Assembly: GCA_000433915.1 (NCBI GenBank)
Contig: HF993640.1
Span: 1 to 32,556, forward strand
Length of the DNA: 32,556 nt
Direction of reading: 5' to 3'
From: Clostridium sp. CAG:793
Lineage (GTDB): Bacteria > Bacillota > Clostridia > TANB77 > CAG-508
Positions 1 to 7,357 of this stretch are shown in pieces. The translations under genes were made by a program, and so were the position numbers. Under the pieces are notes generated by a model. It ran no database searches, was not told where the DNA came from, and was given only the letters and a program-made list of their open reading frames with translations. Positions within the stretch are counted from its first letter, which is position 1. Every line of letters begins with the position of its first letter.

Positions 1-227
1 ATACTTAGATCGTCTCTTACTTCTGATTCATTGTATGCTGCAGCTCCTTCTCTAGCTCTTGTAAACAATCCATTTTGTCCTAAGGTCATTGTGATTGTTA
101 CTCCTGCTAAAATTAACAACATTACTATTGTTACTACTAGTGCAATGAGTGTTATCGCTTTTTCGCCTAAGCTAGTTCGTTTTCTCATCAACATTTTCTT
201 AGACGTTCCATCTTTAGTTCTTCCCAT
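1..227 (-). CDS. Type IV pilin-like protein, N-terminal part (runs off window)
   Basis: This is the first 75 codons of a minus-strand gene that continues beyond the left edge. The start is an ATG with AGGAGA seven bases upstream. An in-frame ATG ten codons earlier has no ribosome binding site. A basic leader of about 22 residues ending in SLGEKA is followed by a hydrophobic helix (ITLIALVVTIVVMLILAGVT, residues about 25-44), then TLGQNGLFTRAREGAAAY. This is the class III prepilin pattern common in clostridial pseudopilin-like secreted proteins. The glutamate normally at position 5 of the mature helix is replaced by alanine (ITLIA rather than FTLIE). A prepilin peptidase is encoded 2.7 kb away on the same strand. 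The pilin-like N-terminus is clear. The role of the rest cannot be seen. Confidence 0.8.
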   Translation of the reverse strand, partial: MGRTKDGTSKKMLMRKRTSLGEKAITLIALVVTIVMLLILAGVTITMTLGQNGLFTRAREGAAAYNESEVRDDLS

Positions 228-262
228 TATATTTTCTCCTTTCTTTTCCACCTTCATTTTTT

Positions 263-291
263 ATTCTTTATAACATTATTGGTTTTGTCAA
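263..291 (-). promoter_or_regulatory. Sigma-A promoter for the pilin-like gene
   Basis: On the minus strand a perfect -35 TTGACA (286-291) is followed 17 bp later by AAGAAT (263-268, 4/6 match). It lies about 36 bp upstream of the pilin-like start codon at 227. An alternative TATAAA -10 would need only 13 bp of spacing. Confidence 0.5.
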
Positions 292-402
292 ATATTTTTA
301 TTCATTAAACCATATTTTTCAAAACATTCTGTTATGTTTAAAGGCAAAAAACATAGAAATTTACATAATATTGTATTTTTTTATACTTTTTCCATTTTTT
401 TC

Positions 403-431
403 TTTACATTTTAAAAAATCCGTGCTATAAT
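403..431 (+). promoter_or_regulatory. Strong orphan plus-strand sigma-A promoter
   Basis: TTTACA (403-408), a 17-bp spacer and a perfect TATAAT (426-431) point rightward. No plus-strand gene follows. Transcription would start near 438, cross the left inverted repeat at 466-485 and reach the terminator at 581-625. It could make a short RNA of about 180 nt, or serve the recombinase gene if the repeat-bounded segment were inverted. Confidence 0.6.
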
Positions 432-465
432 GAAGATGTTTAGCGTTAAACCATTTTTTTACATT

Positions 466-485
466 TTTCGTAAAATGTTTAATTT
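466..485 (+). repeat. Left copy of 20-bp inverted repeat flanking the recombinase gene
   Basis: The 20-mer TTTCGTAAAATGTTTAATTT occurs here, and its exact reverse complement occurs at 1634-1653. Similarity continues after two mismatches with GAAAAA in both copies. The left copy overlaps a short palindrome, ACATTTT-TCGT-AAAATGT, at 461-478. The pair brackets the tyrosine recombinase gene and its terminator. It may be a binding or recombination site of that enzyme; this is inference from position and sequence. Confidence 0.75.
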
Positions 486-580
486 TATGAAAAAGATAAT
501 ACAATAATTCCATTGATATGACTGATTTTAGTCACTTTTTATATATATAAATTTAAAATTTTGCGATAAATTTCCTAAAA

Positions 581-625
581 AAGAATATTGGCAACTATTA
601 ACTAATAATCGTTACCAATATTCTT
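581..625. terminator. Bidirectional terminator after the recombinase gene
   Basis: Fifteen-base arms (581-595 and 611-625, AAGAATATTGG...CCAATATTCTT, one C/A mismatch that becomes a U-G pair in the minus-strand RNA) enclose a 15-base loop. T-runs follow in both directions. It ends the recombinase transcript, whose stop codon is 25 bp away, and any transcript from the plus-strand promoter at 403-431. Confidence 0.75.
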
Positions 626-649
626 TTTCATTTTTATTATTTATCCAAT

Positions 650-1558
650 TTATATTTTTTCTAAATATTTTCTTTGTTCTTTTATAGATGAGTGAACATA
701 TTTATCCAAAGTTATCTTTACATTAGAATGCCCTAGTATAACACTTAAGGACTTTGCATCCATTCCAGCATTTATGCAATTAGTAGCAAATGTATGTCTA
801 AGCTGATGGAAATGATAATTTGGAAGACCACATTTCTTTAAACATTTGCTGAACATATATTGATAGTTTCGTGGCTCTATCGGTTTAGTTGCAACTCCTG
901 TTAAGAAATATTCATCATTTGCATATTCTTTTTTCATGGGTTTTAATATATTAAATAACTTACTTGATATAGGAATCTCCCTATACGATCTCTTACTTTT
1001 GGGATTATCCTGTATTATATAACTTGCTTTTTTAGTATTATCATATACTCTTTGCAATGTTCTACGGACTTTAATTACCTTCTTTGATAAATCTATGTCT
1101 TCCCATTTTAAAGCACAAATTTCGCCAATTCTTAAGCCTGTATTTAAACACATTATAATTCCTATGGCTCTTAAAGAATTGTCTTCTTTACAGTATTTTT
1201 CTAATTTATTTTTCTCTTTTGTACTTAATACCTTAACTTCTTCAACTTCTTGTCTAGGCATTGCTATTAATTCGTAATGAATATGTGTATCATATTTTAA
1301 ATTTATATAGCGTAAAATTGATTTTAATATTGTGATAATGTTACGAGTTGTTGATGCAATTAAGTTTTCAGATAATTCAACTACATAACTATTATAATCA
1401 AACTTGTATAAATCATCTATTTGCGCATTTTTGAATGCTGGAAATAGATATTCGTTTAATATATATTTATATCTATAATATGTCGATTTTTTTGATGTAA
1501 TTTGTCTCGCAGCTAACCATTCTTCAGTAATTGACTCAAAGTAAATTTTATTTTTCAT
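650..1558 (-). CDS. Tyrosine recombinase / phage-type integrase
   Basis: A 302-residue site-specific recombinase. Residues 1-90 form a SAM-like core-binding domain. The catalytic domain (about 105-302) shows the full active-site set: Arg143 in TGLRIGE, lysines 187/189 in the beta-hairpin region, His251 and Arg254 in HQLRH, His277 in LGH and the nucleophile Tyr287 in DKYVH. The start has a strong ribosome binding site, GGAGGA, six bases upstream. The gene is alone: no excisionase, phage or conjugation genes lie nearby, and it is bracketed by 20-bp inverted repeats rather than the direct repeats expected of an integrated element. It may be the remnant of a small element, or a recombinase acting on a local DNA switch. 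Catalytic integrity looks complete; the target is unknown. Confidence 0.93.
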   Translation of the reverse strand: MKNKIYFESITEEWLAARQITSKKSTYYRYKYILNEYLFPAFKNAQIDDLYKFDYNSYVVELSENLIASTTRNIITILKSILRYINLKYDTHIHYELIAMPRQEVEEVKVLSTKEKNKLEKYCKEDNSLRAIGIIMCLNTGLRIGEICALKWEDIDLSKKVIKVRRTLQRVYDNTKKASYIIQDNPKSKRSYREIPISSKLFNILKPMKKEYANDEYFLTGVATKPIEPRNYQYMFSKCLKKCGLPNYHFHQLRHTFATNCINAGMDAKSLSVILGHSNVKITLDKYVHSSIKEQRKYLEKI

Positions 1559-1633
1559 TAATCTCCTCCAACTTGAAATAACTCTTGAAAAATTAAATTC
1601 GTTATATTATAATTTTCATAGAAGTTTTTCTTG

Positions 1634-1653
1634 AAATTAAACATTTTACGAAA
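1634..1653 (-). repeat. Right copy of 20-bp inverted repeat flanking the recombinase gene
   Basis: This is the exact reverse complement of 466-485, 76 bp upstream of the recombinase start codon. On the minus strand it precedes a TATAAT hexamer (about 1606-1611) with only a poor -35 match. The repeat could therefore also act as an operator for the recombinase gene. Confidence 0.75.
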
Positions 1654-1710
1654 TGCTTTATTCTATTATTTGCTAATAGTTTATTTTTTATTCATTAACA
1701 TTTTTTCATT

Positions 1711-1751
1711 AGTTGCAAAAAATCGACATCCATTATTTAGAATATCGATTT
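1711..1751 (-). terminator. Weak terminator after pepP
   Basis: Arms AAATCGA (1720-1726) and TCGATTT (1745-1751) form a 7-bp stem with an 18-base loop. In the minus-strand RNA they are followed by TTTTTT. It lies 45 bp beyond the pepP stop. The stem is short and the loop long, so efficiency is uncertain. Confidence 0.4.
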
Positions 1752-1795
1752 ATCACATTTGTTATTTCATTTATTTTTACTTTTTATTCTTCATT

Positions 1796-2857
1796 TTATA
1801 TTACGATTAATTCTTTACTTGATTTGGTTAATACTTCTGATTCTAGCTTATTTACCAATATTGTATCTTCTATTCGTATTCCTATTTTTTCAGGAATATA
1901 AATTCCAGGTTCATTAGTAACTACCATATTTTCTTTTAATATCTGTGATGAGCGATAGCTCAAATATGGTAATTCATGAACTTCTAGCCCTACACCATGT
2001 CCGAGTGCATGGATTAGTTCAAAATTTCGTGCATTATATTCTATCTGCACACCCCTTGCTACAGACTTACCATCTACTCCATCTTTTATTTTATTAGTAG
2101 CTCGTAATTGCCCTTCTAAAATAAAGTTATATAGATTGCGCACTTCGTCAGATACACTTCCAACAAATATAGTTCTTGTCATGTCACTACAATATCCTTT
2201 GTATTTTGCTCCAAAGTCTATTGTAATATTATCACCACTTTGTATCTTTCTGTTTGTTGGAACTGCATGAGGTTTAGATGAATTTTCTCCACTTGCTACT
2301 ATTGTATCAAAGGCAAGTCCATTTGCACCATTTTCTATAAAATACTTTTCTATCTCAAAAGCGATCTGCCTTTCGGTCATTCCAACTTTTATGTATTCTA
2401 ATAAATGTGTAAAACAATTGTCTGTAATCTCACAAGCACGTCTAATTTTTGCAATCTCATTATCATCTTTTATTGTTCTCATTTTTTCTATAAGATTATT
2501 AGTTTCTACCGCTTCTTTAAGTCTATAAATTCTAACAAGATTCTGATACTTAGAATATGATATGTAATTTTCCTCAATGCCAACTCTAGGACAATTTGCG
2601 AAAAAAGATATGTATTCATTTTCAGGTATATTTGCATGATCCCTTACATTTATTTCATCACTAATTGTAATCGTACTATTTACATCTTCAATATAGCGTG
2701 CATCTGTAATAAAGATATTATCCTTATCATTTATAATTAATGTGCCTTCTGCATATACTCCTGTAATGTATTCAATATTGATTGGATTGCTTATTATCAT
2801 TCCATCAATCTCAAGTAATTTCATTTTTTCTCTAAGACATTTAATCTTATAGTTCAT
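1796..2857 (-). CDS. pepP: Xaa-Pro aminopeptidase (M24B family)
   Basis: A 353-residue cytoplasmic metallopeptidase expected to remove N-terminal residues that precede proline. The N-terminal creatinase-like domain covers about 1-120 and the pita-bread catalytic domain 128-353. All five metal ligands are present: Asp214 (TIDFG), Asp225 (CSDMTRT), His287 (LGHGVG), Glu316 (NEPGIY) and Glu330 (RIED). His197 in KPHAVPT is the usual additional active-site histidine. The start has AAAGGGA about ten bases upstream. The gene is 36 bp downstream of the prepilin peptidase gene and is probably in its operon. In many Firmicutes efp follows pepP, but here the next gene is the recombinase and no efp is seen. 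Confidence 0.93.
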   Translation of the reverse strand: MNYKIKCLREKMKLLEIDGMIISNPINIEYITGVYAEGTLIINDKDNIFITDARYIEDVNSTITISDEINVRDHANIPENEYISFFANCPRVGIEENYISYSKYQNLVRIYRLKEAVETNNLIEKMRTIKDDNEIAKIRRACEITDNCFTHLLEYIKVGMTERQIAFEIEKYFIENGANGLAFDTIVASGENSSKPHAVPTNRKIQSGDNITIDFGAKYKGYCSDMTRTIFVGSVSDEVRNLYNFILEGQLRATNKIKDGVDGKSVARGVQIEYNARNFELIHALGHGVGLEVHELPYLSYRSSQILKENMVVTNEPGIYIPEKIGIRIEDTILVNKLESEVLTKSSKELIVI

Positions 2858-2893
2858 CTACTATCATCCCTTTTCTTTCATCTATACATACAT

Positions 2894-3628
2894 CTAAACT
2901 TGATACATTCCTAAAGTAAATATCTTCAATAATACTAATAACATTATATTATGTGGTACTAGCATTACTATAAAAGTTGCTATAATGATAAATGGTCCAA
3001 AAGGTATGTATTCATCTGTGCCTTTCTTTTTTGTTACTAATAGTACGATACTTATTACTGCACCTAATAAGAATGATAACACTGAAATCATTATAATATC
3101 TGAAAGTCCAAATACTAGTCCTAATGCTCCCATTATCTTTACATCACCCAATCCCATTGCTTCTTTTCCTGCAATAGCACCTCCAATTAAGGTTATAAGT
3201 AAGAATATACCTGCACCTGTTACCATTCCAAGTAATCTATCAACAAATATGTTTACACTTGAGATTCCTGATATGAATGCAAATACAAGTCCAACTTCAA
3301 ATATAGTAAGTGTTAATCTATTAGGTATTATTTGTTTTCTGTAATCAATTATAAAGGCTGCTAAGAACATCGGAGCTAATATCATATATTCTAGTAATTC
3401 AATCTGCCATCCAAAGAAATATAATAATGCTATATAAATAATTGCTATTGAAAATATCAATTTGCAATTTATCTTCATGTGTGGTAAATATCCTATCCAT
3501 AATTCTTTTGTAAATACTTTTTCATGATTTTCTAGTCTATCATTAGCCCAGTTCATGAATTGTCCTACTCCTATTCCTAGTAATCCTATAAAAAAATAAT
3601 ATAATATATGTATGTCATGTATGTACAT
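2894..3628 (-). CDS. Prepilin peptidase (A24 family), lacking the zinc-binding domain
   Basis: A 244-residue polytopic membrane aspartic protease that should cleave type IV prepilin leaders. Catalytic aspartates are Asp95 in FIIDYRKQIIPN and Asp162 in the GLGDVK motif. IPFGPF near residue 208 is also conserved in the family. About seven hydrophobic segments are visible. The N-terminal cytoplasmic loop keeps a trace of the family pattern (MNWANDRL) but has no CxxC pairs, so the zinc/methyltransferase-like domain of longer PilD proteins is absent. AGGAGG lies five bases before the ATG. The gene follows yqeG by nine bases. Its likely partner is the pilin-like gene at the left edge. Confidence 0.88.
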   Translation of the reverse strand: MYIHDIHILYYFFIGLLGIGVGQFMNWANDRLENHEKVFTKELWIGYLPHMKINCKLIFSIAIIYIALLYFFGWQIELLEYMILAPMFLAAFIIDYRKQIIPNRLTLTIFEVGLVFAFISGISSVNIFVDRLLGMVTGAGIFLLITLIGGAIAGKEAMGLGDVKIMGALGLVFGLSDIIMISVLSFLLGAVISIVLLVTKKKGTDEYIPFGPFIIIATFIVMLVPHNIMLLVLLKIFTLGMYQV

Positions 3629-3637
3629 ATAAGCCTC

Positions 3638-4129
3638 CTATTCAAGTTTCTTTAGTACTTTCTTTTCTAAATTTCTTTTTAGCTTTGATATAAACGAGCT
3701 TTCTGGTTGTATCGGATCTGTTAATATTGAAAACATTCCAAGCCTATTGCTTCCTAACACATCTGTGAACAACTGGTCTCCTATCTCTGCTATTTTTTGC
3801 GGTTTCTCATCTACAATATCGATTGCCTTTTTTAGTCCTCTTTTCAAAGGCTTGGTTGAGAAATATATGTATGGTACATCAAGTTTAGTCGCCAAACTTT
3901 CAATCTTTTGTTTCTTGAGACTATTAGATGCAAGGCAAATTTTAATATCAGCTCCTTTGATATATTCAATCCATTCATCTAAATATTTTAAAGGATTTTT
4001 GTTTAAATCTATTAGAGTATTGTCTACATCTAATATAATTGCCTTTATGTTATGTTCTTCGAGAAAATCTGTTGTGATATCAGTTATTCTTTTGAATCTT
4101 GCTTGTGGCTTTAGTAATGATTTTTTCAT
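3638..4129 (-). CDS. yqeG: YqeG family HAD-type phosphatase
   Basis: A 163-residue class III HAD-superfamily phosphatase. Motif I is LDVDNTL with Asp34 (nucleophile) and Asp36. Motif II is ASNS (Ser68), motif III includes the lysines near 97-101, and motif IV is GDQLFTDV (Asp118, Asp123). Length and motifs fit the YqeG family, which in some bacteria acts on phosphatidylglycerophosphate; that substrate is not shown here. AAAGGGG lies just before the ATG. It is the first gene of a short run, yqeG - prepilin peptidase - pepP. Confidence 0.88.
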   Translation of the reverse strand: MKKSLLKPQARFKRITDITTDFLEEHNIKAIILDVDNTLIDLNKNPLKYLDEWIEYIKGADIKICLASNSLKKQKIESLATKLDVPYIYFSTKPLKRGLKKAIDIVDEKPQKIAEIGDQLFTDVLGSNRLGMFSILTDPIQPESSFISKLKRNLEKKVLKKLE

Positions 4130-4175
4130 AAAACCCCTTTCTCATTTATTTTATTGTAGTGTACTACGCATGTAT

Positions 4176-4204
4176 ATTTTATAATAAATTTGAAAGATGT
4201 GCAA
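4176..4204 (-). promoter_or_regulatory. Possible promoter for yqeG
   Basis: On the minus strand TTGCAC (4199-4204) is followed after 17 bp by TAAAAT (4176-4181). It lies between the sleB stop and the yqeG start, about 47 bp upstream of the ATG. The -35 match is only 3/6. Confidence 0.4.
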
Positions 4205-4217
4205 TGCTTTTTATTTA

Positions 4218-4895
4218 TTATTTGCAAAATCTGTGATTTCCAATTGTAACAGTCATCGGTCTAGACCATATCCATTTGTTTGTTGCAGTTTTCGGATTAA
4301 AATAATATATTGCCCCATAAGTTGGATCCCAACCATTTATTGCATCCTGTGCAGCTTTTTTGGCAGTAGCATCTGGAGATAAATTAATTTGCCCATCTGA
4401 TACACATGTAAATGCCCCTTGTTGATATACTACTCCTGATACAGTATTAGGAAATTTGCTTGATTTTACTCTATTTAATATTACTGCAGCAACAGCTACT
4501 TGTCCTGAATATGGCTCTCCTCTTGCTTCTGCATATACAAATCTGCTTATTAAGTTCAAATTACTTGAATTACTAGATGAACTTGAACTATTACTTGAAT
4601 TAAATATTCCCATAGCTTGCAATGTTTTAGTTCCTGCAATACCATCTACTGATAATCTATTCTTTTTCTGAAAGCTCTTTACTGCTGCAAGTGTACCACT
4701 TCCATATATACCATCTACACTTCCTTTATAATATCCCCAGTTTTTTAGTTTTGTTTGAATTTGTTTTACTTCATCTCCTCTTGAACCATATTTGGATAAT
4801 GCGTATACTTCTTGATTTCTAGCGATTATATTATATGATACAAATAATATAATACTTACTATTAATAGTATTCCACTTTTATATAATTTTCTCAT
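4218..4895 (-). CDS. sleB: Spore cortex-lytic enzyme SleB
   Basis: A 225-residue germination peptidoglycan hydrolase expected to act on muramic-delta-lactam cortex of the spore. Residues 8-22 form an N-terminal hydrophobic signal or anchor. Residues about 36-95 are a PG_binding_1 domain with the repeat pattern LKNWGYYKGSVDGIYGSGT. A serine-rich linker covers 99-112. The C-terminal SleB hydrolase domain (113-225) has the predicted catalytic Glu123 in YAEARGEPYSGQVAVA. No ypeB gene is adjacent, unlike in Bacillus. The gene follows the fhs terminator, so it should have its own promoter, but none was convincing. It indicates that the organism forms spores. Confidence 0.9.
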   Translation of the reverse strand: MRKLYKSGILLIVSIILFVSYNIIARNQEVYALSKYGSRGDEVKQIQTKLKNWGYYKGSVDGIYGSGTLAAVKSFQKKNRLSVDGIAGTKTLQAMGIFNSSNSSSSSSNSSNLNLISRFVYAEARGEPYSGQVAVAAVILNRVKSSKFPNTVSGVVYQQGAFTCVSDGQINLSPDATAKKAAQDAINGWDPTYGAIYYFNPKTATNKWIWSRPMTVTIGNHRFCK

Positions 4896-4906
4896 AACTT
4901 TTCCCT

Positions 4907-4949
4907 TTCAATAAAAAATAAAAATGCTGATATCATTTATCAACATTTT
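4907..4949 (-). terminator. Rho-independent terminator after fhs
   Basis: Arms 4921-4930 and 4940-4949 (AAAATGCTGA / TCAACATTTT, one U-G pair in the minus-strand RNA) enclose a 9-base loop. In the minus-strand transcript they are followed by the T-rich tract at 4907-4920. It ends the asp23-to-fhs operon 34 bp past the fhs stop. Confidence 0.75.
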
Positions 4950-4982
4950 TTCCTTTTTTTATAAAGTTATGCAATAATTTAG

Positions 4983-6647
4983 TTAAAATATTCCTTGTAT
5001 ATTTCCATCATCATCAATGTCTATGTTTTCTGCTGCTGGCACTATTGGAAGTCCAGGCATAGTCATTACTTTACCTGTTTTTACAACGATAAATCCAGCA
5101 CCTGCTTTCTTTTCCAAAGATTGTACATGTAGTGTAAATGGTGTATCACATAATAGATTTTTTGCATCATCTGAAAATGAAAATGGAGTTTTTGCTATAC
5201 ATACAGGTAGATTTTCATTATTTAATTTCTCTAATTCTTTGCATGCTTCATCTGAATATTGTACATCACTTGCTCCATATACATTCATCGCAATTTTATT
5301 AATCTTCGTTTCTATTGTATCATCTATATTATATACATATTGTAATTTATGTTCTTTTTCACATGTATCTATTACTTTTTGTGCAAGATCTGTTGCTCCT
5401 TTTCCACCTTTTGCCCAATTTTCTAAAATACTACAAGGTACTCCAATCTTAGCAATTTCATTATTTACAAACTCTAGTTCTTCCGTCATATCTGTATTAA
5501 ATTTATTTATTGCAATAACTGGATTTAAACCACTATTTTGTATATTATTAATATGCCTTTTTAAATTATTCATTCCAAGTTTTAATGCTTCAATATTAGG
5601 CTCATTTACATCTTCTTTTTGAATTCCACCATGATATTTCAAAGCTCTAAGTGTTGCAACTATAACAACTGCATCTGGTGAGACCTTCTCTTTACTATTA
5701 TTTAATGCTCTACATTTTATATCTATAAATTTCTCAGCTCCAAGATCTGCCCCAAATCCTGCCTCTGTAACTGTATATTCTCCTAATTTCATAGCCATCT
5801 TAGTTGCAATTACACTATTACATCCATGTGCTATATTGGCAAATGGTCCTCCATGAATAAATGCAGGAGTATGTTCTAGTGTTTGTACCATATTAGGATT
5901 AATCGCATCTTTTAATATAACAGTGAGGCTTCCATCTGCTTTTAAATCTCTACAAGTAACTGGATTTCCTTCATCATTTGTTCCAATTACAATATCACCA
6001 ATTCGTTTTTTTAAATCATGTATATCTGTTGCTAAACACAATATTGCCATTATCTCTGAGGCAACCGTTATGTCAAATCCATCATATCTTGGCACCATAT
6101 TCTTTTCACCAGATAATCCAACTTCAACTTTTCTTAGTTCTCTATCATTTAAGTCAACACATCTTTTCCATGTAACATTTTTTATGTGTAATGAGTTTCC
6201 ATGGAATATATGATTGTCAATCATTGCACTTAATAGATTATTAGCTGTTGTTATTGCATGTATATCTCCTGTAAAATGCAAGTTTATATCTTCCATTGGT
6301 GCAACTTGTGAATATCCTCCACCTGTTGCCCCTCCTTTTATTCCAAATACAGGACCAAGTGAAGGTTCACGAAGAGCCAAAATAGACTTCTTTCCTAATA
6401 CTCGTAAGCCATCTGCTAGCCCTATTGATGTAGTAGTCTTTCCCTCTCCTAATGGTGTTGGATTAATTGCTGTGACTAATATTAATTTTCCATTTTTTCT
6501 ATCTTTAATCTCTTTATAATAATCATTAGAAATCTTAGCTTTATATTTTCCGTATTGTTCAACATACTCTTCTGGAATACCTAATTCATCAGTAATGTCT
6601 GTTATTTTATTTAATTGTGTATTTCTTGCAATTTCAATATCACTCAT
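4983..6647 (-). CDS. fhs: Formate-tetrahydrofolate ligase
   Basis: A 554-residue enzyme making 10-formyltetrahydrofolate from formate, ATP and THF, the entry step of the methyl branch of one-carbon metabolism. Length is right for the family (about 555-560). The P-loop is PTPLGEGKTTTS (residues 63-74), and the typical stretches GGATGGGYSQV and FTGDIHAITTANNL follow. It is the last gene of the long operon, 36 bp after the PAP2-like gene, and is closed by a terminator. Folate-cycle partners such as folD are not in the window, so it does not by itself indicate acetogenesis. Confidence 0.96.
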   Translation of the reverse strand: MSDIEIARNTQLNKITDITDELGIPEEYVEQYGKYKAKISNDYYKEIKDRKNGKLILVTAINPTPLGEGKTTTSIGLADGLRVLGKKSILALREPSLGPVFGIKGGATGGGYSQVAPMEDINLHFTGDIHAITTANNLLSAMIDNHIFHGNSLHIKNVTWKRCVDLNDRELRKVEVGLSGEKNMVPRYDGFDITVASEIMAILCLATDIHDLKKRIGDIVIGTNDEGNPVTCRDLKADGSLTVILKDAINPNMVQTLEHTPAFIHGGPFANIAHGCNSVIATKMAMKLGEYTVTEAGFGADLGAEKFIDIKCRALNNSKEKVSPDAVVIVATLRALKYHGGIQKEDVNEPNIEALKLGMNNLKRHINNIQNSGLNPVIAINKFNTDMTEELEFVNNEIAKIGVPCSILENWAKGGKGATDLAQKVIDTCEKEHKLQYVYNIDDTIETKINKIAMNVYGASDVQYSDEACKELEKLNNENLPVCIAKTPFSFSDDAKNLLCDTPFTLHVQSLEKKAGAGFIVVKTGKVMTMPGLPIVPAAENIDIDDDGNIQGIF

Positions 6648-6683
6648 ATTCCTGCTTATTCCTTTCTAATTTTATATTCTATA

Positions 6684-7109
6684 TTAGAAACATAATCCAA
6701 CTATTATGCCAATTAATGCTCCTGCTGCAACTTGTATTGGTGTATGTCCTGTCATTTCCTGCAATTTCTCTGCATTAGATAATTTCTGATTATTTAATAT
6801 ATCATTTAATATTCTAGCTTGTTTTCCAACTGCTCTACGTACTCCTGCTGCATCGTACATTACTATTAATGAGAAAATTACACTTAAAGCAAATATTGGC
6901 GTGTCCCATCCTACATTTTTTCCAATCATAGTTGCAAGAGATACTGCAATGGCTGAATGTGATGATGGCATTCCTCCCGCTCCTAAAATTCGCTCTATAT
7001 CCCATACTCCTTCATGTACTCTTTTGTATAATACTTTAAATAATTGGATTCCAAACCATGTAACAAATGGCACAATTATATATTTGTATCTTAGTATTAT
7101 GTCTATCAT
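6684..7109 (-). CDS. Divergent PAP2 family membrane protein (YuiD-like)
   Basis: A 141-residue integral membrane protein of the divergent PAP2 (DUF212) family. Typical motifs are GGMPSSHSA near residue 45 and YDAAGVRRAVGKQA near 85, with hydrophobic helices at both ends. The acid phosphatase superfamily acts on lipid phosphates, but this divergent branch has no settled substrate. A frame extension to a GTG at 7139 exists, but AAGGAAGG lies within it just before the ATG at 7109, so the ATG is the better start. It lies between xseB and fhs in the operon. Confidence 0.82.
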   Translation of the reverse strand: MIDIILRYKYIIVPFVTWFGIQLFKVLYKRVHEGVWDIERILGAGGMPSSHSAIAVSLATMIGKNVGWDTPIFALSVIFSLIVMYDAAGVRRAVGKQARILNDILNNQKLSNAEKLQEMTGHTPIQVAAGALIGIIVGLCF

Positions 7110-7138
7110 TGTATTATCCTTCCTTTTATTCCGTTTCA

Positions 7139-7357
7139 CTATTCTTCATTTGTTGGCACAAAGTCTTTTTCTTCGCCATTTACTAATATAGTAATCTTTT
7201 TCTCAGCTTGCTTTAAAAGTTCATTACATTTATTAGCAAGTTTCATTCCCTCTTCAAATTTTTTTACTTGTGTATCAAGATCTAAATCATCTTTTTCTAG
7301 CTCATCTGCAATTTTTTCAAGAGATTTCATTGATTCTTCAAAATTTGTTTCTTCCAC
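7139..7357 (-). CDS. xseB: Exodeoxyribonuclease VII small subunit
   Basis: A 72-residue helical subunit that binds XseA to form exonuclease VII, which degrades single-stranded DNA in both directions. The family core is FEESMKSLEKIADELE and LDTQVKKFEEGMKLANKCNELL (residues 5-46). The start codon is GTG, immediately after the xseA TAA, with AAAGGAG inside the end of xseA; this arrangement suggests translational coupling. Confidence 0.93.
   Translation of the reverse strand: MEETNFEESMKSLEKIADELEKDDLDLDTQVKKFEEGMKLANKCNELLKQAEKKITILVNGEEKDFVPTNEE

Noticed and set aside
461..478. Palindrome ACATTTT-TCGT-AAAATGT as a terminator
   Set aside because: The stem is only seven AT-rich base pairs with no T-run after it; it fits a protein-binding site better.
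650..1558. Part of a prophage or insertion sequence
   Set aside because: No other phage, transposase or conjugation genes and no direct-repeat attachment sites are visible; only the inverted repeats and the single recombinase gene are present.
1713..1901. Plus-strand open frame of 62 codons between the recombinase and pepP
   Set aside because: It runs into the pepP 3' end, has no ribosome binding site and is composed of AT-driven Phe/Ser/Ile codons.
5017..5622. Plus-strand open frame of 201 codons
   Set aside because: It is antisense to the conserved C-terminal half of fhs and has no family features.
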